Origin: JBHEMK01 sp046262635
Lineage (GTDB): Bacteria; Actinomycetota; Thermoleophilia; Gaiellales; Gaiellaceae
Assembly: GCA_046262635.1 (NCBI GenBank)
Contig: JBHEMK010000138.1
Coordinates: forward strand, 1-6,206
Reading direction: 5' to 3'
Length of the DNA stretch: 6,206 nucleotides
Part shown: piece by piece, positions 1 to 5,837 of the stretch
Layout: the number at the start of each line of letters is the position of its first letter
Position numbering within the stretch: the first letter of the stretch is position 1
The notes under the pieces: generated by a model
What the model saw: only the letters and a program-made list of their open reading frames with translations
What the model was told of the DNA's origin: nothing
Databases searched by the model: none
Program-made: the position numbers and the translations under genes

Positions 1-329
1 AACCCACCTGGGGCTCCACGAGGCGCTCACCACGTGGTTCGGACCGGCTACCGCGGCGTAGAGCGAGAAGGCTTATGGACTGCCTTCGACGAAGGCGGAT
101 CGACCTGATGTCACCCCCACGGCGGCGACGGCAAGAAGCGACTCATGACCAGCTGCACATCGGCGGGCACTCCAGGAATCGCTGGCTCATCGAACGCTTC
201 TTCGCTCGGCTCGCTGCCTGGCGGCGGCTTGCAGTGCGCTGGGAACAGCGCGACGACCACTACTGGCGATGGCTATGCCTCGGAATCAGCCTCATCTACA
301 CCCGACGAGTTACTGGCTATGGGTTCTAG
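1..329 (+). pseudogene. IS5-family transposase remnant, C-terminal part, disrupted
   Basis: This is the 3' portion of a DDE transposase resembling the IS5 group; its 5' part lies outside the window or is lost. The longest intact piece runs from an ATG at 75 to the TAG at 327-329. It shows the family's C-terminal pattern: RRRRIDLMSP, then RNRWLIERFFARL, then WRRLAVRWEQR, then a hydrophobic LCLGISLIY tail. The glutamate of WLIER (codon 192-194) sits where the catalytic E of the DDE triad is expected. Upstream, the +2 frame reads HLGLHEALTTWF and then SEKAY, which I align by eye to the family's ...LVEATL..F...GDKAYDSD segment. That frame contains a TAG at 59-61, and a single-base shift near 74-77 is needed to join it to the downstream frame. 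The aspartate expected just before KAY is a glutamate. The element is therefore almost certainly inactive. No terminal inverted repeat or target duplication could be identified. Confidence 0.8.
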
Positions 330-1513
330 CGGACGAGCCCGCGCGCCGCGACGCGGATCACGCGTTCGACGAAGCCGTTGCGGACGCCGAGCAACCCGTC
401 GTGCAGGTTGACGCAACCGCAGGCGTGGTTCGGGATCACCCGCAGATGATCGCCGAGGGCTGGCCGGTCCTGCATGCCGGCGACGTCGACGTAGCCGTGC
501 TCCTCGTTGAGCGTGTGCAGGCGCGCATCGGGCCATCCGACGATCGCACCGTGACCCTCGTCAGGGTGGGTGTCCGAGGTTAGGGTCTTCGAGCCCGCAT
601 CGATCACGATCTGCCCGGGCACGGAGTCCGAGACGACCGTTACCTCGACCCAGAGAGCGCACGCCTCGAGTCCGCCGTCGGGCTCCGAAGGGCCGTCGAC
701 GAGGTCAAGCAGGGCGTAGGTGCCGGCCCGCAGTTCGTTGACGCAGGTCTCGTGGGTGAGGTAGCGCGTCGGCGTCGACCCGCCCGAGATGCGTTCGCAG
801 CGGATACCCCCGCCGGTGAACAGGTCGCGCGTTTCGCGCAGCAGCGCGTCGACGGCTTCCAGCCGCGACCGGATGATCGCGGCATCCCCGCGGCAATGGC
901 CCGGGTAGCAGCTGATGCCGGCGACCTCGAGTGCCGGCCAGCTCGAAAGCTGCTGCGCCAGGTCGAGTGCGCCGGTCGACGTCACCTGACCGGTTCGGTG
1001 CAGGCCGGCGTCAAGCTCGACCAGCAGGTGGGCACGCGCGCCCCGCCGCCGCAAGGCCGCCGACAGTCCCTCGGCGGAATCGACGCCGTCAACTGCGACC
1101 GTCAGCTGCAGGCCCTCGGCGGCGAGCCGGGCAAGGCGGTCGCACTTGTCGGCGCCGAACGGCGGATAGTGGACGAGGATCCTCGGAGCGCCAGCCTCGC
1201 GGAAGACCTCGGCCTCACCGGTCTTCGCGACGGTCAGGCCCTGTGCACCGAGCGCGAGCTGCCTGAGACCGATCTCCGGCGACTTGTGGGTCTTCGTGTG
1301 GGGCCAGAGAGCGATTCCGTGCGTGTCGCCGTAGGACTGGAGCCGCTTGAGGTTGGCCTCGAGACGGTCGAGGTCGACCACCGCCACGGGCGTCTCGAGC
1401 TCGCCGACCGGCCGCCCGGTCTGTGCTGCGAGCAACTCCAGCGTCCGCTCGGCAGCGGTGCGCAGGTGCGCGTCCCCGACGGTGGGACGGCCCAAGGTCT
1501 CCGCAGCGGTCAT
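326..1513 (-). CDS. PLP-dependent D-threonine aldolase / D-serine dehydratase-like enzyme (DSD1 family)
   Basis: This 395-residue protein has the fold-type III PLP architecture: an alanine-racemase-like N-terminal barrel (about 40-265) followed by a D-serine-dehydratase-like C-terminal domain (about 280-385). The PLP lysine is expected at K74 in PHTKTHKSPE. Other family landmarks are ELDAGLHRTG (166-175), the phosphate-binding SGGSTPT (243-249), RAGTY (262-266), DAGSKTLTSD (305-314), EEHG (337-340) and PNHACGCVNLHD (361-372). By analogy with D-serine dehydratase, H363 and C365 of the last motif would bind a divalent metal such as zinc. Family members cleave D-threonine to glycine and acetaldehyde, dehydrate D-serine, or act on D-3-hydroxyaspartate; sequence alone does not choose. 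It should be cytoplasmic. The ATG is the first possible start, because an in-frame TGA lies 15 nt upstream. A GAGGG sits 12 nt before it, slightly far for a ribosome-binding site. About 38 residues precede the usual ETPVAVVDL opening. The gene is divergent from the methyltransferase gene. Confidence 0.9.
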   Translation of the reverse strand: MTAAETLGRPTVGDAHLRTAAERTLELLAAQTGRPVGELETPVAVVDLDRLEANLKRLQSYGDTHGIALWPHTKTHKSPEIGLRQLALGAQGLTVAKTGEAEVFREAGAPRILVHYPPFGADKCDRLARLAAEGLQLTVAVDGVDSAEGLSAALRRRGARAHLLVELDAGLHRTGQVTSTGALDLAQQLSSWPALEVAGISCYPGHCRGDAAIIRSRLEAVDALLRETRDLFTGGGIRCERISGGSTPTRYLTHETCVNELRAGTYALLDLVDGPSEPDGGLEACALWVEVTVVSDSVPGQIVIDAGSKTLTSDTHPDEGHGAIVGWPDARLHTLNEEHGYVDVAGMQDRPALGDHLRVIPNHACGCVNLHDGLLGVRNGFVERVIRVAARGLVR

Positions 1514-1805
1514 CGCCCGGGAGAACCCTCAAAGTCATCCCGGCGCTCACGAGGCGAGCTCATGTGTGTCCGGCTGGAGATTGCTCCCATTCGAGCGAAG
1601 AGCATAGTGAAGCCCGGGGCCGGCGACCAATCCTCCGACCACCCGTGCGCTGTTTGCCGCCGTGGATCTCGGCGGCCCGAAGAAGCTGCTGGGGGCGATG
1701 GCCGGCGGGACGATCGCCAATGCAGTGGCGGGTCGAGAGCCCTGAGGCGGCGCGGGAGGAACCGGAGGCGGCGGCGGTCTAGCCGCAGCAACGTAGGATC
1801 CGGCC
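1514..1805. other. Divergent intergenic region with G-rich tract and a doubtful small reading frame
   Basis: This 292-nt gap separates the starts of the PLP enzyme (leftward) and the methyltransferase (rightward), so it should hold both promoters. The half next to the PLP gene is less GC-extreme. Bases 1746-1777 are a run of GG and GGG blocks on the + strand that could form a two-tier G-quadruplex. A + strand frame is open from 1611 to the TGA at 1743-1745 and ends in LGAMAGGTIANAVAGREP, which looks like a small Gly/Ala-rich helix. However, it has no ATG before 1698, no clear ribosome-binding site and no family I recognise, so I do not call it a gene. Confidence 0.5.
1601..1630 (-). promoter_or_regulatory. 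Possible sigma70-type promoter for the PLP enzyme gene
   Basis: On the - strand, TTGGTC (1630-1625) and TATGCT (1606-1601) are separated by 18 nt. They match the -35 consensus at three of six positions and the -10 consensus at four of six. Transcription would begin near 1594 and leave a leader of about 80 nt before the ATG at 1513. Such matches occur by chance, so this is only a candidate. Confidence 0.22.
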
Positions 1806-3236
1806 TTGGCCGCGGCTCTGAATCCGGACACGGCTGCGGCGAAGCGGCTGGGCGCGGCGCTGCGGCGGGTCGGCTACACCGAGGACGGTATCGCCGGCCT
1901 GCTCGGTGAGGACGCCTATACCGAGGGACGCGCTGCTGTGCCGGTCCACGAGCGCCGGCTGCCGCAGACGAAGCTCGCGACGGCGGTGCGCCTACTCTTC
2001 CTCGAGCGGCCGGTCCCGCGGGAGGACGCCGTCCGGGCACTCGGGGCCAAGGGGGTCGGCGCGCTCGCGGCGACGGGGCTTGCGGCCGTCGGCGACGACG
2101 TCGTGCCGCAGGCGCGGATCACGCCGGTGAACGAGTTGCTGCTCGCCTCCGACGGGTTCTCGCACGACCACGACGACCCGCCGGACTACGTCGCGACGTA
2201 CACGCCCACCTCGCGCCTCTGCGACCTCCTGACGCCGCGGCCACGCGTGCGGCGCGCGCTCGACATCGGTACCGGCAATGGCGTCCACGCCCTGCTCGCA
2301 GCGCACCACAGCGATCACGTGGTGGCGACGGACGTGAATCCGCGGGCGCTCGCGTTGACCGAGCTGAACGCCGCGCTGAACGGGCTCGCGAACGTCGAGT
2401 GCCGCCGGGGCAGCCTGCTCGAGCCCGTCGCCGGCGAGACCTTCGACCTGATCACCTGCAACGCCCCGTACGTCGTCTCACCGGAGAGCCGCTGGGCCTA
2501 TCGCGACAGCGGCTTCGACGCCGACGAGGTCTCAGCGCGGCTTGTGCGCGAGGCCGCTGCGCACCTGAACGACCGCGGTTTCGCAACACTCCTCGTCAGC
2601 TGGGTCTTGCGTCAGCAGGAGGACACGAACGCCGCCGCACTCGCCTGGGTCGAGGCGAGCGGCTGCGACGGCTGGATCCTGCCGGTCTTCGGCGGAGACC
2701 CGCTCGACCACGCCGCCGGCTGGAACGAGCACCTCTCGTCCGACCGGGACGCGTACAACGCCGCGATCGATCAGTGGACGGACTACCTCGATGGGCTCGG
2801 CGTGCAGTGGATCACCGAGGGCGGCATCGTCCTCCACAAGCGGGCCGGGAAGCGCTCGTCGCCGCGGGTTGACGTCGTCGAGCCGGACGACCTCGACGAT
2901 GCAGGGGAGCAGATCAGGCGAGCCTTCGCCAACCGCGCACGTCTGGCCGCCCTCACCCGCGCCGAGCTGCTCGCGGCGGCCGCCCGCCCCGTGCCGGCGC
3001 TGCGGATCGAATACGAGCGGCGCGCCGGGGGCCGGCCGACCGTCCGGGTCCGCCTGGACGAAGGCACGAACGCGGTCCTCGATGCCCCGGGGGACGCAGG
3101 CGACGTGCTGGCCGCGCTCGCCGCGGGCGCGACGATCGGCGAGGCCGCGCCGCGGGGACGGCAGCTCGCCCTCGTTCGCGAGCTGCTCGAGCTCGGTGGG
3201 CTGCGCCTGGAAGCACGCAGCGGCCGCCGGCGTTGA
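1806..3236 (+). CDS. Class I SAM-dependent methyltransferase, HemK/PrmC-like core with extra N- and C-terminal domains
   Basis: This 476-residue protein has a central Rossmann methyltransferase core (about 130-345). Motif I is ALDIGTGNGVHAL (151-163), the acidic end of strand 2 is D176 in ATDVNPRAL, and the catalytic-type motif is NAPY (219-222) in TCNAPYVVSP. An (N/D)-x-P-Y motif is typical of enzymes that methylate planar amide or amino nitrogens, such as the glutamine of release factors or bases of RNA and DNA. Residues 10-105 form a helical, winged-helix-like N-terminal domain, as in actinobacterial multi-domain methyltransferases of this type. Residues 365-470 are a further alpha/beta region of unknown role. 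The protein is much longer than PrmC (about 280 residues), so I do not assign a substrate. The start is TTG: an in-frame TAG lies at 1794-1796, TTG 1806 is the first usable codon, and AGGA at 1795-1798 is 7 nt upstream. The transporter gene follows after 7 nt, implying an operon. Confidence 0.85.
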   Translation: MAAALNPDTAAAKRLGAALRRVGYTEDGIAGLLGEDAYTEGRAAVPVHERRLPQTKLATAVRLLFLERPVPREDAVRALGAKGVGALAATGLAAVGDDVVPQARITPVNELLLASDGFSHDHDDPPDYVATYTPTSRLCDLLTPRPRVRRALDIGTGNGVHALLAAHHSDHVVATDVNPRALALTELNAALNGLANVECRRGSLLEPVAGETFDLITCNAPYVVSPESRWAYRDSGFDADEVSARLVREAAAHLNDRGFATLLVSWVLRQQEDTNAAALAWVEASGCDGWILPVFGGDPLDHAAGWNEHLSSDRDAYNAAIDQWTDYLDGLGVQWITEGGIVLHKRAGKRSSPRVDVVEPDDLDDAGEQIRRAFANRARLAALTRAELLAAAARPVPALRIEYERRAGGRPTVRVRLDEGTNAVLDAPGDAGDVLAALAAGATIGEAAPRGRQLALVRELLELGGLRLEARSGRRR

Positions 3237-3243
3237 GTTAACC

Positions 3244-4554
3244 GTGCTCGAGCGCATTGGCGGAAACCGCGTCCACTACGCGTGGTTCGTCGTCCTTGCG
3301 ACCTTCGTCACGCTGATCACGACGGCCGGCTTCCGAGCGACGCCGGGTGTTCTGATCGTGCCGCTCCAGGTGGAATACGGCTGGAGCCGCGCGACGATCG
3401 CCCTCGCGGTCTCGCTCGGACTCCTCACGTTCGGTCTCGGCGCGCCGTTTTCGGCGGCGCTGATGGAGCGGTTCGGCGTCCGCCGCGTGATGCTCGTCGC
3501 CCTCGCCGTCGTTGCGGCGGGCGCGGCGGCGACGACGCTGATCGACGCTCCCTGGCAGCTCGACCTGCTCTGGGGGGTGGTCGTCGGCGGCGCGACGGGC
3601 GCCGTCTCCGTGCCGCTTGCGGCCACGGTTGCGAACCGCTGGTTCGAGACGCGGCGCGGGCTCGTCACCGGCCTCCTGACCGCGAGCAATGCGAGCGGCC
3701 AGCTCGTCTTTCTGCCGTCGCTGGCGTGGCTTGCGACGACCTACGGCTGGCGCGCTGCCTCGCTCGCGGTCTCGTCCGTCGCGGTGGCGATCGTCCTCCC
3801 GATCGTCGCTCTGGTCGTGCGCGACCGCCCGGAGGCGGTCGGCCTGCGCCCGTATGGGGCGACGGCCGATGCGACCCTGCCTGCCCGCGCCGAGCGTCCG
3901 TTCCGGCCGGCGATCGACGGCCTCCTGCTCGGCCTGCGGTCGAGCAACTTCTGGCTCCTCGCCGCAAGTTTCTTCGTCTGCGGCCTCTCGACGAACGGCC
4001 TGATCGGGACGCACCTGATACCGGCCGCGCACGACCACGGGATGAGCGAGGTGGCCGGTGCGACCCTGCTCGCCCTGATCGGCGTCTTCGACATGGTCGG
4101 GACGATCGCCTCCGGGTGGCTGACCGACCGGCTCGATCCGCGCTGGCTCCTGTTTTGGTACTACGGGCTGCGGGGGCTCTCGCTGCTCGCGCTCCCGTAT
4201 GCATTCCGATCGCCGCACGCCGGCCTCGTCGCCTTCGCCGTCTTCTACGGGCTGGACTGGGTCGCGACCGTGCCGCCGACGGTCGCGCTGGCCGCGGACA
4301 CCTTCGGGCGCGAGCACGTCGGCGTGGTGTTCGGGTGGATCTTCGCCTCGCACCAGTTCGGCGCGGCGCTCGCGGCCTGGGCGGCCGGGGCGGCGCGAGG
4401 ATGGTTCGGGGACTACCGCTACGCCTTTCTCGCCGCCGGCGCCGCCTGCCTGGTCGCCTCGGCGCTCGTCCTGCGCATCACGGTCCCGGGCACGCCCCTT
4501 CGTCGCCGTGGCGACCGGCTCGAGGAGCTGGGCGGGGCCGCGGTCGTCGGCTGA
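3244..4554 (+). CDS. Major facilitator superfamily transporter, monocarboxylate/OFA-like
   Basis: This 436-residue integral membrane protein has about 12 hydrophobic segments, near residues 12-34, 50-72, 80-100, 105-128, 140-162, 170-192, 235-258, 270-290, 300-320, 326-348, 358-383 and 391-412. A long polar loop (193-232) separates the two halves. The cytoplasmic loop 2-3 signature appears as ALMERFGVRRVM (72-83) and is echoed in the second half as GWLTDRLDPR (291-300). NRWFETRRGLVTGL (131-144) is the segment commonly seen before TM5 in monocarboxylate- and oxalate/formate-type MFS carriers. Such carriers move small organic anions by proton coupling or exchange; the substrate here cannot be read from sequence. 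The chosen start is GTG 3244, giving the normal short N-terminus before HYAWFVV. The frame stays open far upstream, but that part overlaps the methyltransferase gene and looks non-coding. The start lies 7 nt after the methyltransferase stop with only a weak GAG upstream, which suggests translational coupling. Confidence 0.9.
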   Translation: MLERIGGNRVHYAWFVVLATFVTLITTAGFRATPGVLIVPLQVEYGWSRATIALAVSLGLLTFGLGAPFSAALMERFGVRRVMLVALAVVAAGAAATTLIDAPWQLDLLWGVVVGGATGAVSVPLAATVANRWFETRRGLVTGLLTASNASGQLVFLPSLAWLATTYGWRAASLAVSSVAVAIVLPIVALVVRDRPEAVGLRPYGATADATLPARAERPFRPAIDGLLLGLRSSNFWLLAASFFVCGLSTNGLIGTHLIPAAHDHGMSEVAGATLLALIGVFDMVGTIASGWLTDRLDPRWLLFWYYGLRGLSLLALPYAFRSPHAGLVAFAVFYGLDWVATVPPTVALAADTFGREHVGVVFGWIFASHQFGAALAAWAAGAARGWFGDYRYAFLAAGAACLVASALVLRITVPGTPLRRRGDRLEELGGAAVVG

Positions 4555-4764
4555 TCATTAACGAGGTTCACCGAGCCGGGTGCGCTTTCGTCCATCGCCT
4601 CCGCTGACCTTCCGCCCTCAGCCTTGCGGCTTCCGCGTACTGCCTCCGGGTGCGACTTCGACCTACTCGCGTCCCTTGCTCGGTGCCCGAGGCACGCTAT
4701 GGGCCCGGGGGCGGGGATGCAAGACTCACCGAGAGGGAAAAGCCGCAAAGTGCGACGTTTCCGG
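4555..4764. other. Convergent intergenic gap with small hairpins and no credible gene
   Basis: This gap lies between the stops of the transporter and the beta-propeller gene. Open frames across it are Arg/Ser/Pro-rich and resemble no family. It holds several short inverted repeats: GCTGA/TCAGC at 4603-4607 and 4618-4622; AGCC/GGCT at 4620-4623 and 4628-4631, whose - strand loop is GCAA, a GNRA tetraloop; and GTGCC/GGCAC at 4683-4687 and 4691-4695. The first two share bases, so they could only form alternately. No hairpin with a following T-run is seen, so no intrinsic terminator is called for either gene. Confidence 0.5.
4576..4663. repeat. Imperfect 18-nt direct repeat, copies 70 nt apart
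   Basis: CCGGGTGCGCTTTCGTCC at 4576-4593 recurs as CCGGGTGCGACTTCGACC at 4646-4663, matching at 15 of 18 positions. The flanks do not continue the match clearly. Both copies lie in the non-coding convergent gap, with the hairpins listed for that gap between them. I do not recognise a named repeat family. Confidence 0.6.
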
Positions 4765-5721
4765 TCAGCGGCTGACGAAGCACGCATCGTGCGACGACGG
4801 CGCCACCCGGAGCCGCTCGACGAGGCGGCCGCGCCCGTCGAGGACGCAGAGCGTTCCCAGGTCGAGCGACGGGGTCAGGACGCGGCCGAAACCCTGCTGG
4901 ACGTTGTAGGACCCGGCCGGCACCCGCGTCGTCCGCAGCAGCGCGCCGTCCGCGAGCGAGTGGACACGCAGCGTGCCGTCCTCCCCGCTCGTCACGTAGG
5001 CGACGCCGGGCCCGAAGCTCACGTGCTGTGGCGGTGAGCCCGCGGCGAGCGTGTAGCGCAGGCGCGCGGTCGCAGCATCGTAGACGGCGATCCGGTCGCG
5101 GTCACCCGAAGTGACCCAGACCTGGTGGCCGTGCGGCGAGAAGCCGACGTCGTGCGCGAGGAACGGCGGCCGAAAGCGGTGCAGCAGACGCGGACGCAGC
5201 GGCTGCTCGACGTCGACGACGGCCACGAGCCGGGCCTCCGTCCCCAGCCCGATCCAGAGGCGTCGCCCCGCCGGCTCGAGGCTCAGGTGCCTGGCCCAGA
5301 GCCCGACCTTCGTGCGCCGGAGGACACGGCCGTGAACAACGTCGACGACGGCGACCTCGCCCCGTGCCGAGTCGGTCACGTAGGCATGGCGGCCGTCCGC
5401 GAGGGCGGCGGCGTAGCGCGGCTCCTCGAACTCGCCTACGACCGACCGCACGGCGAGGGAGCGCCCCTCGACGATCGTGACGGCGCCGACAGCCGTGTGT
5501 GCGACGACCGCCGTTCGCCCTCCGACGCTCTCGATGCTGCGCGGCCCCGCGAGCGTCGCGAGAAACCGCTCGATCCGGCCGGTGGCCAGGTTGACCGCGG
5601 CGATCCGGGCCTCGCTGTCGACGGTGACAAGCGCGAGCGGCGCCGGCGTGCCGGCGACCCGAGCGGACCGGATCGCCGACGGCGCCGCGGCGACGAAAGC
5701 GAGGAATTCGCCCCTGTTCAT
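4765..5721 (-). CDS. YncE/YVTN-type seven-bladed beta-propeller protein, probably exported
   Basis: The roughly 318-residue protein is built of about 40-residue repeats, each with a V-x-x-D or V-T-S-G-type strand turn followed by a V-V-D or V-Y-D strand. I count seven: about 28-58, 59-98, 99-141, 142-186, 187-229, 230-269 and 270-308. Clear cores are YVTDSARGEVAVVDV, WVTSGDRDRIAVYDA and YVTSGEDGTLRVHSL. The final SSHDACFV could close the ring against blade 1. The repeat starts ARHLSLEP, AHDVGFSP and PQHVSFGP, together with the closing SHDACFV, place a histidine at a similar point. Such propellers are binding or scaffold proteins, and no catalytic assignment is justified. The N-terminus MNRGEFLAFVAAAPSAI looks like a Tat-type signal (compare RREFL) but has only one arginine. 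ATG 5721 is preferred; the codon before it is GTG (5724), which could equally start. No strong ribosome-binding site is visible. The oxidoreductase gene lies upstream in the same direction, 116 nt away. Confidence 0.82.
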   Translation of the reverse strand: MNRGEFLAFVAAAPSAIRSARVAGTPAPLALVTVDSEARIAAVNLATGRIERFLATLAGPRSIESVGGRTAVVAHTAVGAVTIVEGRSLAVRSVVGEFEEPRYAAALADGRHAYVTDSARGEVAVVDVVHGRVLRRTKVGLWARHLSLEPAGRRLWIGLGTEARLVAVVDVEQPLRPRLLHRFRPPFLAHDVGFSPHGHQVWVTSGDRDRIAVYDAATARLRYTLAAGSPPQHVSFGPGVAYVTSGEDGTLRVHSLADGALLRTTRVPAGSYNVQQGFGRVLTPSLDLGTLCVLDGRGRLVERLRVAPSSHDACFVSR

Positions 5722-5765
5722 CACCGTTCTACGCCCGCTGGCACGAGGGAGGTCCCGCCGAACTT

Positions 5766-5805
5766 GCCTCGGCGCCGAGGCCGATCCGGGCCGTGAGCGG
5801 CCCGG
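5766..5805 (-). terminator. Two tandem strong inverted repeats, possible terminator or regulator site
   Basis: GCCTCGGCGCCGAGGC at 5766-5781 is a perfect 16-nt palindrome. CCGGGCCGTGAGCGGCCCGG at 5786-5805 is an 8-bp stem with a 4-nt loop. They are 4 nt apart, lie 32 nt past the oxidoreductase stop and end about 40 nt before the propeller start in the - direction. There is no T-run after them, so a classical intrinsic terminator is not met; in very GC-rich actinobacteria such hairpins may still end or stabilise transcripts. The palindrome could instead be an operator for a dimeric regulator of the propeller gene. Confidence 0.4.
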
Positions 5806-5837
5806 CGATCAGGTAAGCCCACCGAGGCCGGGAGGGA

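Noticed and set aside
1547..1831. 94-codon - strand Pro/Ala-rich frame in the divergent region
   Set aside because: It is a mirror of the G-rich tract, has no family resemblance, and overlaps the methyltransferase start and the possible promoter.
752..1909. 385-codon + strand reading frame over the PLP enzyme gene
   Set aside because: It is antisense to a clearly conserved enzyme and runs into the methyltransferase. Its translation is Arg/Gly-rich with no recognisable motif. Long antisense frames are usual at this GC content.
2791..3243. N-terminal extension of the transporter frame from an ATG at 2791
   Set aside because: This part overlaps the methyltransferase gene out of frame and is Ser/Arg/Pro-rich without any homologous look. 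The GTG at 3244 gives the normal length.
2532..3257. 241-codon - strand reading frame over the methyltransferase C-terminus
   Set aside because: It is antisense to a coding region, has no motif, and would use biased codons only by mirroring the real gene.
3238..4353. 371-codon - strand reading frame opposite the MFS transporter
   Set aside because: Its product is made of charged residues (Arg, Glu, Asp) with no domain, as expected for the complement of a GC-rich membrane-protein gene. The + strand shows a complete 12-segment transporter.
4681..4760. Resemblance of GAGAGGGAAAAGCCGCAAAG to riboswitch cores (cyclic-di-GMP, cobalamin, TPP)
   Set aside because: I compared the order of conserved blocks from memory and none of these classes fits on either strand. 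The position after both flanking genes also argues against a riboswitch.
4419..4787. 122-codon - strand frame over the convergent gap
   Set aside because: It spans the end of two other genes on a different frame, is Arg/Ser/Ala-rich and shows no domain.
5125..5796. 223-codon + strand frame opposite the beta-propeller gene
   Set aside because: It is rich in Arg, Asp and Gly with no motif, whereas the opposite strand has regular propeller repeats.
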